The notes below the pieces were generated by a model. The model had not been told where the DNA came from, made no database searches, and worked only from the letters and a program-made list of their open reading frames with translations. The translations under genes and the position numbers were made by a program. A stretch of 64,000 nt of DNA. Source: Bryum argenteum (Eukaryota; Streptophyta; Bryopsida; Bryales; Bryaceae). The stretch is from positions 2,597,413 to 2,661,412 of the forward strand of contig CM073324.1 in assembly GCA_037043015.1 (NCBI GenBank), given 5' to 3'. The stretch's first letter is position 1; every line of letters starts with the position of its first letter. This document shows positions 21,164-31,390 of the stretch, one piece after another.

Positions 21164-21574
21164 TATTATGTTTAATTCATTCTTCTTCCCAATGCTATAT
21201 TACAAATAAATTTATCATCCTAATGGTTTAATCATATATTTGATTTTACGATCACAATTTATATTAGGACTAAAGAATGTACTGGTGGGTGGTATTATGT
21301 TTAATTCATTCTTCTTCCCAATACTATATTACAAATAAATTTATCATCCTAATGGTTTAATTATATATTTGATTTTACGATCACAATTTATATTAGGACT
21401 AAAGAATGTACTGGTGGGTGGTATTATGTTTATTTCATTCTTCTTCCCAATTCTATATTACAAATAAATTTATCATCCTAATGGTTTAATCATATATTTG
21501 ATTTTACGATCACAATTTATATTAGGACTAAAGAATGTACTGGTGGGTGGTATTATGTTTAATTCATTCTTCTT
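21164..21574 (+). repeat. Tandem repeat, 3 x 129 bp plus partial
   Basis: Units beginning TATTATGTTT(A/T)(A/T)TTCATTC start at 21,164, 21,293, 21,422 and 21,551, exactly 129 bp apart. Only a few substitutions separate the copies, so the expansion is recent. The AT-rich unit contains TTTATCATCCTAATGGTTTA and ACTAAAGAATGTACTGGTGG. It lies upstream of the transposase promoter. Confidence 0.95.
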
Positions 21575-21639
21575 CAAATAACATTTTATTTAAAAAAATT
21601 AAAAAAATTTAAACAACATTTAAAAAACGCAGCACGTGT

Positions 21640-22062
21640 CCTTACTCCCTCTCCTATCCCACCTCCCACCTCCCACCCCCTTTCCCCCTCCCCTTCCCCC
21701 CTTTCCCCTCTCCCCCTACCCCCCCATTATCCCTCCCTCTACCCCCCCTTATCCCTCCCTCTACCCCCCCTATCCCTCCCTCTACCCCCCCCCTATCCCT
21801 CCCTCTACCCCCCCTCTATCCCTCCCCCTACCCCCCCTATAACCTATCCATCCCCCTACCCCCTACCCCCCCCTTTCCCCTACCCCCCTACCCCCCCCTA
21901 CCCCTTATCCCTCCCTCTACCCTCCTTCTACCCCCCTATCCCTCCCTCTACCCCCCTCCCCCCTCACCGCCCCCCTCACCGGCCCCCCCCCCCCCCTTCC
22001 CCCCGCCCCCCCTTCCCCCCCCCTCCCCCCCCCCTTCCCCGCCCCGTAACCCGCCCCTACGG
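21640..22062 (+). repeat. C/T-rich tract upstream of the transposase promoter
   Basis: Minisatellite of CCCTATCCCTCCCTCTACC-like words grading into C runs, ending about 55 bp before the TATA box at 22,119. Its placement matches the tracts before the kinase and RING genes. Confidence 0.88.
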
Positions 22063-22110
22063 CCCTACCCCCATTGAAATCCCCATCTTCCCATCCATGT
22101 ACCATGGAGT

Positions 22111-22266
22111 ACAACCACTATATAAGGGGCGAACTTCTCATTTGTAACCCGCCCCTCCTAGCTCTCAAGATCCACTTCTCTTCGTGAGGGTTGGATTGGG
22201 GATTGGGAAGGGCGTTTCAAAGACATTGGGAGGAGGTTTTCAATTTTTTTTTTTCTACAACGATGG
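22111..22266 (+). promoter_or_regulatory. Promoter and leader of the hAT transposase
   Basis: TATATAA at 22,119-22,125 in ACCACTATATAAGG, followed by TGTAACCCGCCC (22,143-22,154), CTAGCTCTCAAGATCCACTT, GGTTGGATTGGGGATTGGG, AAGGGCGTTT, GGAGGAGG, a T-run and TCTACAACGATGGC. The ATG at 22,263 is followed by nine more codons and a stop (TAA at 22,293). A GGAG|GTAATG donor nearby and a TTTAG acceptor before 22,390 suggest a 5' intron, but the phases do not join cleanly in this copy. Confidence 0.72.
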
Positions 22267-22401
22267 CAACCGGCGCTAGGCGGCAATGGAGGTAATGTCA
22301 AAATTGGTTCAGGCAAGAGAATAGAGCAAAGAATTATTAAGAGGGTTTACATGATATACCAAATTGGCCACTAGAACCTTCATCCTTTAGGCTCGAATGC
22401 G

Positions 22402-24437
22402 ATGGGAAGCCAACGGAGGACAACAAGAGAGTGGAATTCGTGGTATGAATTTCATGATGATGGGAACATTACTTGTGTTTTTTGCAACACAACATTCACC
22501 TACAAACGAATTCGAGCATTCATGCACCTAGGCTACATGCCGAAATCCGAGAAGAGTGTGTGTTCCCTTGTACCGCATCGTGTTCGCAGCAGGTTTGCAA
22601 ATTGTGGGGGCATAGTTCCCGCCAGAATGAGTGATGAAGACATGTACGGTGGAGATTCTACTACACATGGTGCCTCCAACGGAATTCCTAGTGGTTCTTC
22701 ATGCCATGTAGGTGTTGATACAAACACAGGGGTTGGAGTGAGGGGTGGAAGTCCTCACAGAGGAGGCCGGGATGCGTGCGTGGTAGAGGGACGTGAGAAT
22801 CCACACTCCATGTCAGCTACCCGAGGCGCATCAAATTCTACGAGGTCCGTAGCAGTACGCCAACGTAGCATGGAGGAATCTTTGAACACCGCGAAGAGAA
22901 GAGAATTGGATGAAAAGTGGGCAAATTGTTTCTATAACGCAAATATCCCATTCAACGTGGCCAGGAACCCGTTTTTTATTGAAGCGGTTTTAGCAACTTC
23001 CAAGGCGAGGTTTGACTATGTTCCTCCATCTTATCACCAATTCAGGACTAATCTCATAGAACCCAAGCAGTTGCGTAGTCGAGAAGGAGATTGAGTCAAG
23101 AACTGGATTTGCAAAATCCGCGTATGGGGTGTCCATATGCACCGATGGTTGGGACGATGTTAATCGTAGGCCCCTCATGAATGTGATGATGACGTGCCCA
23201 CCTGGAGATGTATTTCTAGGAAGCATTGACACCACTGGGCAGACAAAATCTGCGACGTATATAGCAAACAAACTCAAAGTATTCATTGAGAAGGTGGGAC
23301 CTAAGAATGTGACTGCAGTGTGTACGGATAACGCTGCAAACATGCTTGGAGCAATGAAATGTATCATCGAGGAGTATCCATGGATTTTCTCGCAAGGATG
23401 CATGGCTCATGCTTTGGATCTCCTATTGGAAGATTGGGCAAAAATCGACATCTTCAAGGACCTTATCGAGAGGGCAAGAAAGTTGTGCCATTATATTAGG
23501 AACCATCATGCAACAATGGCAACATTTCGTGAATTGAGTCCTAAACTCTCAATCCTGGTGCCGGGGGAGACGCGCTTTGCATGCAATATGTTGATGATGG
23601 ACCGACTCGTCAAACTCAAGCCCGTCCTAGAGGCCACTGAAAGACCATCCCCGAGTTCAGAACTATACCAATACCTTGAGGGACAGGATGGGAGGGGAGC
23701 GGGCAGCCACCGCCTGGCGCAATATCGTGCGCACCATTGAAGATGGGGCCTTCTGGCAGCGGTGCAAGAATTTCATTTACATGACGCAGGAGGTTTTGAA
23801 AGCATTATGCGTGTTTGATGGCCGAGAACCCGCAATGGGTAAGGCATGGCTCATACTACAAGGATTGCATCAACATGTGACTTCATTCAGGGATCCACCA
23901 TTTAGCGTCCAACCAGATATTGCAACAATATTGGAGGATTCATTCAAAGCGAGGAGGGCCATGTGTTTTACGGATCTTCACTACGCAGCTGCCCTCTTGA
24001 ATCCATATCTCAAGGAGAATGCAGCGCTAAAGCAAGATGGCGTAGCCCTCCGTGCGCTATATCGTGTAATTCAGAAATTAAAAGACGTGGTGGGTGTGAA
24101 GTATGAAGACGTCATATCCGAATTACAAGAGTATGACGAAGGTACAGGGCCATATAGCCCCGACATTGCCTTCGACATCCGTGCAATGAACATGCTCCCC
24201 CATCAATGGTGGTATAGGATTGGAGATCAGTACCTTTCCAAAATAGCGGTACGCATATTGTCTCTCACATGTTCAGCTAGTTCATGTGAGCGTAATTGGA
24301 GTGCTTACTCATTTGTGCACAATAAGAGCCGAAATCGGTTAGGCCCGAGAAAAGCGAGAGACATTAGTGTATATCTATACCAATGGCCGTGTATTACGAG
24401 AAAAAGACCAGGGCCCGAACCACTTCATTTGGTATGA
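22402..24437 (+). pseudogene. hAT transposase with BED zinc finger, frameshifted
   Basis: Frame 1 (22,402-23,094) has a BED-type finger, CVFCNTTFTYKRIRAFMHLG, and a basic linker. Frame 2 (about 23,075-23,690) has the catalytic region: SICTDGWDDVNRRPLMNVM with the first Asp, VCTDNAANMLGA with the second, GCMAHALDLLLEDW and PGETRFACNMLMMDRL. Frame 3 (about 23,676-24,400) has insertion and C-terminal parts, ending in the hAT dimerisation block LTCSASSCERNWSAYSFVHN followed by KSRNRLGP. Single-base shifts near 23,075 and 23,685 break the ORF. An intact relative would bind the CAAGGTTGTCAT termini and catalyse cut-and-paste movement. The family call is secure. Confidence 0.88.
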
Positions 24438-25891
24438 AGACAATGCCAACTCGGAGGATTGCACCCGGATGCCCTCGGCCCGATTCGGTAGATGAGCCCA
24501 ACCGAGAGTTCCTAGAAGAAGAGGACGATAGTGACATGGAAGCCAATTGGGAAGGTAGAGAGTACCGACAAAATCCAGATCTCTGGGCTGAAGGTGCGGA
24601 CCTTCTAGGGGAGAGTAGGGAATATTACGGTGAAGACGATGCAATGGACGATGACCAAGAGCCAATCCGTTGGGGTCTTTGGAGCATGGAGTACAAGTCC
24701 TACTCGTCGCATTCCATCGCCAGACAATCGCCCTAATGTCGGCATCAATCAAGCGCGGATTACAGTATTGGATTCGGAAAACGAAGATTCAGATCATGGG
24801 CTAGATCGTGAAGCAAATCAAACCATACCCGCTCATGATGTTAACTACAACCACCCCTCTTTCGGAAACAATGAGGATAATGAGCAGAACGAGGGAGAAG
24901 ATGGCACAATTGGTACTATTGGAACTCCCAATACCTATACAACAATTGTGGATCGTTTTGAAGATGTGGCCCCGCGAGAAGTGGGAAATAGCCCAAATGC
25001 ATCAAGATTGGGAGGGATTGGGAGAACTATTACACCCGTTGTTGCGCCCCAATGTCTTGATCCGAATATCGATAGGATTCACGATGCATTCGAATTCACC
25101 GATGATGTTGACCCTATGCACGCGGATATTCCGGTCGCGACAGATCTACGGGCTAAATACACCTACACCAAATACTAGTGGAGGAGCAACAAATGCTAGT
25201 GGAAGAGCTTCCCAATCTGATGGGTCCCGTGGGAGGCCTCCTATTATCCCTATGCCAGCTATCCATCATCCAATGGGACAATACCACCAAGCACGTGGAA
25301 GAAACGGAGCTAGAGGACGTGGGGGAACTAACACTCCTAGCGGAAACATAGACCGCGGAGGGTTTGGAGGCTCAACATCCACTACAAAATGGATACGGCC
25401 TAGAGGCATTGTAGACACTGTAGATGGAGGGGGACAGAATGTTGGCGATGTCTTGTCTTCCAGGCCAAGCAGACGTTGTTCATTAGGAATAGGGGGGAGG
25501 AACCCAAACACGGTAATTGAACCATTCGTGGACACATATGTTCCTGGTCGCACTTCATCAACACCAGCTTTTGTTGTTCCTAGAGGACCGCCGGTGAATT
25601 CGGATGGGGAGTGTCCCAGAGCAAAGAGACACAAGGTTATTAGACTTGATGAAAATCTATACAAAAAAAATAGCCCTTCTTCGCAATGAGTCTACTTGTT
25701 CTTCAAGTGGTAGCGGAGCGACAATGATATTGAACGTGGCAACAACGACGACGGCGAGCGATGATGGTGACCCACGATGCGATGAGGCGCCCGATGATGA
25801 TGACGTTGTTTTCCAAGACCTTATCCGAGATCCCAACATGGAGGGTACATCCACTAAAAAGGTGCGGCGATCAAATCGTTTTAATAAGTAG
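24438..25891 (+). pseudogene. Transposase 3' extension, acidic then RGG-rich
   Basis: Coding-like sequence continues after the dimerisation block but moves between frames. There is an acidic part (FLEEEDDSDMEANWEG, 24,500-24,700), a low-complexity part (SENEDSDHG, NNEDNEQNEGEDG), an RGG-like part (GRNGARGRGGTNTPSG, about 25,290-25,350), and a basic end (KKVRRSNRFNK, stop at 25,889-25,891). No known domain is present. It could be the C-terminus of the transposase or a separate small ORF. Confidence 0.5.
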
Positions 25892-26158
25892 AACGGACTT
25901 ATATTATCTATTTGGGTATTTTAGAACTTCTCATCATTATTGTAGTCCTTTATTAGACACTATTATTAGTCTATTATAGTGCATAAGTTTATTGAAAAAA
26001 AAAAAAAATAGAGAAGTTGATTATGTGTTGTGAGAATATATATAATTTCCTTATATCTACGTTGTATCGTTATTCACTATGAATTATATTATATCATATT
26101 ATTATTCATGCTTTCTACTTTTTACTACATTACATTCGCCTTATGTATGAAAAATAAG

Positions 26159-26340
26159 GCAATTTCTCTTATTCGATGCATGTGTACTTAGTCCTATGAC
26201 ATATTTAATTACATTGTTTTGATTTGGGTGCACATATTTACTTATTCCCACCCCTCCTCACTCTTCCAACCGCTCATATGCATACCTTGCCTAATACCAC
26301 TCAACCTATGCATGAATCAATTTGTAAATACTACGATATT
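26159..26340 (+). repeat. 3' trailer, second copy
   Basis: Ordered match to 15,441-15,590 (TCTCTTATTCGATGCAT, GACATATTTAATTACATTG, GGGTGCACATATTTA, ACTCAACCTATGCATGAATC), with about 30 bp inserted before CATACCTTGCC. It lies after the transposase region, as the other copy lies after the kinase-like gene. Confidence 0.8.
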
Positions 26341-26402
26341 TCTATTTAAAAAAATTCTCGAAAGAAAAATTCAAGAAAAAATTTAAAAAAAAATAAATGA
26401 AA

Positions 26403-26690
26403 ACGCATCAACCCCCTTACTCCCCCTTACCCCTCCCCCTAACCCACCTTACCCCCTTACCCCCTAACCCCCTTACCCCCCTTTACCCCCCTAACCCCCT
26501 TACCCCCCCCCCCCCTCCCCCCCTACCCCCTCCCCCCGCCCTACCCCCCCTCCCCGCCCTACCCCCTCCCCCCCCTACCCCCCCCCCCCCCCCCCCCCCC
26601 TCCCCGCCCTACCCCCTCCCCGCCCCCTACCCCCCCCCCCCCCCCCCCCCCCCCCCTACCCCCCCCCGCCCCCTCCCGCCCCGCCGCCAC
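26403..26690 (+). repeat. C-rich tract near the hAT right end
   Basis: CCCCTTACCCC-type words grade into C runs. It is followed by AATGTAACCCGCCCC at 26,692-26,706, sharing TGTAACCCGCCC with the two leaders, so the right end seems to keep a remnant of the same promoter module without a gene behind it. Confidence 0.8.
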
Positions 26691-26705
26691 CAATGTAACC
26701 CGCCC

Positions 26706-26781
26706 CTCAAAAGTTCACCCGCCCTCTCGAAAGTTCACTCGCCCTAACAAAAGTTCACTCGCCATGGTACGATTTCACCCG
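26706..26781 (+). repeat. Subterminal repeats, 4 x about 20 bp
   Basis: AAAGTTCAC(C/T)CGCC occurs three times with spacing of about 20 bp, followed by a diverged fourth (CGATTTCACCCGCCC). The array lies about 190 bp inside the right terminus. Short subterminal repeats are common transposase-binding sites in hAT elements; a binding role here is inference. Confidence 0.7.
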
Positions 26782-26946
26782 CCCCGACGCCACGATGGAC
26801 TTACACGTCACATCCTACGTGGCTTTTTACTGCAAAGTTTCTTACCCATGAAAAAATTACACGCCCCCTTCAAACAAGGTGGGCGGGCACGCCCGTCCGT
26901 CCGGGACAACTCGTACGTCCGTTTTGTCCGCCCGATTGCCTCAACA

Positions 26947-26966
26947 CGCCCGATATGACAACCTTG
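26947..26966 (-). repeat. hAT right terminal inverted repeat
   Basis: On the minus strand it reads CAAGGTTGTCATATCGGGCG, 19/20 identical to 13,137-13,156. Inward of it lie GGGCGGACAAAACGGACG and CCGGACGGACGGGCG words, resembling the left subterminal region. Confidence 0.9.
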
Positions 26967-26974
26967 ACTATAGT
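26967..26974. repeat. hAT target-site duplication, right copy
   Basis: ACTATAGT, identical to 13,129-13,136. Confidence 0.85.
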
Positions 26975-27546
26975 CAAAATTCAGAAGTGCAGGTTTCTAC
27001 GTCGATGATACCTACTATATCATTACTCTCAGCAGATCGTCCCTTTCTGTGACGTAGTATGTAAGTGGTAGGGAGGGCTTACAGTAATTTTGTCGCTTAT
27101 TTTGTCGTCTTCATCGTTTTCGCAGATGACTGTGTTATGCGTGGCGGCGGCGGTGGTACCGATTAAAAGAGGAGTTTCCCTCATAGTATTTGTAATGGCT
27201 GGAAGAGCTCGCGTGAAACGCGCCATGAATTGTCCGTGATCGGTAGAGAAGTGACACTCGCATCACAATCCTTTGTCAATCATTTGCATCTCTGAAGCTC
27301 GAACTCTATTTAAGGATATATGTAGAAGGTTTAGGGTAGAAAGAACATATTCAACGAAGTTGTACCTCTCTGGAAATGCGAACAATTCATTGTCTCACAT
27401 TTTCTTGTTTGCCACCGAATGCAGGCTTTATTCAATCTGCAAGTGCGTCATGCAATGGGGTCGTTGGGTACAACATGCGTATAGAACGAGCTATAGAGTA
27501 ATAGTTTTTAAAATATTGAACGAGGGAGCTTTGTAGATAGGAAGGT

Positions 27547-30500
27547 ATGTCGCCTACACTGGGAAAAGACAGAAATTCAGGTCCTTCACGCACAGTGTGG
27601 GAAACTGGAGTGAATTGCGAGGAAGACAACGACGACGTGCTCAAGGTGAAGGAGGTAGAGAAATGCTACTCACGTAAGGCGCAATCCACAGCAGGACCAA
27701 TAATTCGTAAAGCACCGAAGGAAAAGAAGACGGCAAAGAAGAATAAGAGGCATACAGAAGAAGAAGAGAAGACGATGATAAGCAAGAGGATTAAACAAAG
27801 CATAACTTCTACCGGGGATGAGGAGGAGACAATTTTTATGCATCTTCAGAAGGCAGACACAATCATTGACGTCTCAATTAAATCGCCTGTAAAAATAATA
27901 AAAAAAAAAAACATCAAAGCGGCATTCAGTGGCGACAGAGCGTACTCACGAGAAGGGGCTTGAGGCAGAACGGTCGGCAGGGGGAAGCACTGCATCAGCG
28001 ACAAAGCTCCTCACTCAGAATTCCCGAAGTTCAAGGCTGCGAGAGAATGCAAGCAAAACAACCATTACCACTCTAGTTGAAGACTCTTGGAGACGCCGCA
28101 AGGGGAAGGAGCAGTCGGAAGAGTCTGGGAGTCGACGTACTGGGAAGGAGCACGAGAATGCAGAGGCGGTGGGCGTTAAATCACAGGGTACGGGGGGACC
28201 GACCAAGAGGAGGTTAGAACAGAATTTGGAATTCGTGGAAGATATCGAAGCTACAGTGCTGCTGTCATATACTATCGTGGAGCCAACACAATCGGCAGCC
28301 CAAACCACAGCCGACGCTGGAGGTAGAATAGCAGGCGCTGTACACAGTGTGCTAGCTTCCACGAATCACGTGGAAGGTGCAGAGACGTTGCGTACTACAG
28401 CAGGATCTCCTGCAATTGAAGCACCACCATGTAAGCACTAATTCCAATTTTCAAGGGTCCAGTACATAGCAGTCACGAAGGACTGGTTTTAACAATGTCA
28501 AATGTTGTGGCAGGTAATGAGTTGGGGACGATACCGGAAGGAGGGTTCTGCTTCCCCGAATTGGATGCCGGTGATACAGAAGCCGAATTGGGAAACTTCA
28601 AGCACAGTCAAGCCAACTCAAAAAATGCTATGAAGGAGGTTGTAGCAACACCTGTTGTGGAGTCTAGAAAGGGAGGTAAGGGGAAGGGAGTCGTTGACAC
28701 CGAGGAATGCACTACAAACTCAGGAGAGATTTCACTGAATCCACGAAAAAAACAGTTCAGTGCAGGACAAAATCAGACACCAAATACTGAAGGCATCGCA
28801 CAAGAGGTAAGTACAACATACTTAAACATATTATATTGTATGTATCGTTACAAGTTTTGATATTACCTTGACTTGCAATAGTTTAATAGCTTACGTGACG
28901 AACGTGGGCTCTCCAAGGTCCATGCAGAAGCGAGGAACAAGGTCCTACATTAGAAGCAGGAGGGAATACTCGTACTTGTGGCTTGAACCTCAGCGTCCCC
29001 TTCGTAGACCCAGCAGGACAGTCAACTTCCGGCGCTCCGAAAGAAACAAGGACGTCAAGCGCTCCGACAACGGGTGGTAGGAAAGCCTGCCATAACACAG
29101 TGAGCAAATGCCTTCCCGAGAGTCCGTCCGGAAGATCACGGTCGCCGAGCCCTTCGCGATTGCCGAATTCACCGCCTCCGAGTACCACTGCGAGTCGACC
29201 TCCAAGACCTCGCTTGCATTACTCTACACCAGCACTTAAATTACTGCCGCTTCCGAGTGTAGAGATTATGAACTTAGCACCACCAACTGTAGGGGATAAG
29301 TCTTCTGAATCCACGATGACTCTGAAGAGTATAGACGCAATACTCAACAAGCTTTCACCGATCGAGGCATGCAAATATTTGCGTGCCAAAGTTGAAGTAA
29401 AGTACCCGAAACTTAGTGAACTTCCTCTTCACTAACAGTAAATGCATGACTTAACTAAAGTTTACGGTGTAATTAGATGGCTGAGAGCCATACATTAGTA
29501 CTTAATTATGGTAAGATGTATGTCTTGGATTTAAGTATTCTTGATGTGTAACTAAAATTAACCAAAGAAAGTTTATTGGTTTATGCAGGTGTTAGAAGGG
29601 ACGGTGACAGCAACAGCTGGGCAGGAAGGGGGTACTGGAACTACTTGTTCTGTGGAAACCCTTCCTGCAAAACAAAAGGGGAAGACGGTGGTAGAGGAGT
29701 CACCCCCAGTAACTCCCCAGCGATCGAAGAAGGAGGCGAGAGCTAGAAGACGGGAGGCTAAGAAACAAGTCGAGATGGAGCAGTTGCAGAAGGAGCTGAG
29801 GAACATAAACGAAAAGATGGCGTTGCTAGAGAGCAGCGGCAAGAAGAAGGGGAAAATTGTTGTGCCATCCCCGCAAGAGAGCAGCAAGGGGCAGAAGTCA
29901 AAGCGACCGAGGCATAGCGTACAGAATGAGAAGGGCATCGAGGTAAGCCTACAACAGGTAGCCAAGAAGAAGAAGTCAGACTCAGTTCAGAGCAACGTCA
30001 TTTCAGATCCGCATTCGATAGGAATATTTGACACTGTGAGAGATGTACCTCCTTGCGAAGTGAATGCGGAGGGAGCACCCTTAGGAAAATTCTGGAACAT
30101 ATGCAAGCTTATACTCATAACAGGGCTCCTTGGATTTTTGAGTGGGACAAACCTTGGACTAGGCAAAACAAGGTTTCAAAGAAGAATTTTGCAAGTAGAA
30201 TCCAGTTGTTATACCCTGGGACATACGACATAGACGTTGTTATGGAGGACGTGGCAACTAACATTAGACAGCGTAGGCAGAGGATAAGAAAACATATGAT
30301 AAAAAATAACACTAAGATGCATACACCACTCCAGCATGGTCTCACGGAAACTAGTTGGAATAATATTTGGGCGTCCATCACTAACCCAGAGTACCAAGGA
30401 AAATCTCTGAAATCCAAAATAGCAGCCAACGCTCGGACGCGGAGGATGGGATGCACGCACCGGCTCGGTTCACTCGGCGTGGCAGGGTTCATAAACTTAT

Positions 30501-31390
30501 TTGTAAGAATTTTCTGAACCTCCATTCCATTTGTTTATGAATTTGTACTTTTGATTATGACTACGTTTGGTAAAAAGCACTAGTGATAGGCACTGCTAAA
30601 AGTTTGCAGTTGCGGTATTCCCGTCGTCGCCACTTTCGGTTGTGAGTTTCATTTTGAGAATCTGAATGCCCTGAGGAATGACTTGCCTTATGGAATGGCT
30701 ACTTATATGTAGTGAAGAAATAAGTGAGAAAAGTTCATTTCGTAACCCTTGTCGTTTTCATATGCAATTTTCACATGTTGCAGTGTTTTGAAGTGACTAC
30801 ATAGAGCTATTTTACAATATAGAGCCTAAACCCTTTTTGCATATTTCGATAACTCTTTAGTACTCTCTCTATCATGGCACAATCATTGTTATTAGATCGT
30901 GGAATGGAGGGTAAGTACCCGTTGCAGCACTTAATATGTGGATGTCATTGCTTAAAATGTGGAGATCTTTTTTGTGGGATTTGTTATGCTATTTCAGTGG
31001 CCTAACGCATCGTGGTATACCTTGAATTAGGAGGAAGAATTTCACCGTGAACCTACAGATGAAGAAGTTGAGACAGCAAAACGAATAGGACGACGTGCCA
31101 TTTTTGAGAGAATTCACAATCATTACAAGGGGACGGATGGCAACGAGGTCCAAGCATTGAGAATTGAACAAGCAGGGGTGAAGAAAAAATCTAAAAAGAA
31201 GCCCAGTGCAAAACCTTCGGAGGACAAAGACGAGGACAACGCTTCCACTTCCTCAGACGATGAAGAAGAGGTGGACATAGCAAAGGAGGCAGAGGGAACT
31301 TCGAGTGGTTCAAGTTCATCTGATTTTGAGGCAAGTGACGATGCAAGGGATAAAGACGATTTGATGATGGAAAGGAGCAGTTTTCGATGA
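27547..31390 (+). CDS. CACTA second gene, TNPA / Ptta-En-Spm-like
   Basis: Series of plus-strand exon-like frames: 27,547-27,963 and 27,929-28,441 (lysine-rich, joined across an A-run near 27,900), 28,495-28,860, 28,983-29,435, 29,583-30,100 (coiled-coil-like KKEARARRREAKKQVEMEQL), 30,100-30,517 and about 31,029-31,390. The 30.1-30.5 kb piece matches the Ptta/En/Spm pattern: WNNIWASITNPEYQGKSLKS, then KIAANARTRRM and a Gly-Ser-containing loop. The last piece (EEEFHREPTDEEVETAKRIG) is acidic with a poly-Ser/Asp tail. Such proteins bind CACTA subterminal repeats. Frame changes near 27,900 and 30,100 may be introns or lesions; exon edges are approximate. Confidence 0.5.

Larger units (their letters stand above)
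13137..26966. mobile_element. 13.8-kb hAT transposon carrying kinase-like and RING genes
   Basis: Termini CAAGGTTGTCATACCGGGCG (left) and, on the other strand, CAAGGTTGTCATATCGGGCG (right) match at 19 of 20 positions and are flanked by perfect ACTATAGT duplications. The interior holds a BED-finger/hAT transposase (22,402-24,437) that identifies the superfamily, a kinase-like gene, a RING-H2 gene, a hairpin-bearing satellite and a 129-bp tandem repeat. Autonomous plant hAT elements are usually 3-6 kb, so this is large. All three genes are frameshifted, so this copy is probably not autonomous now. It is inserted between the two divergent CACTA genes. Confidence 0.88.

Noticed and set aside
21636-22114. 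Pro-rich plus-strand and Gly-rich minus-strand frames
   Set aside because: Artefacts of the C/T-rich minisatellite.
24383-25178. Treating the acidic frames after the hAT dimerisation block as separate host genes
   Set aside because: They overlap in different frames, lie inside the hAT terminal repeats, and are best read as a frameshifted 3' extension.
26397-26747. Pro-rich open frame of 116 codons
   Set aside because: Artefact of the C-rich tract near the hAT right end.
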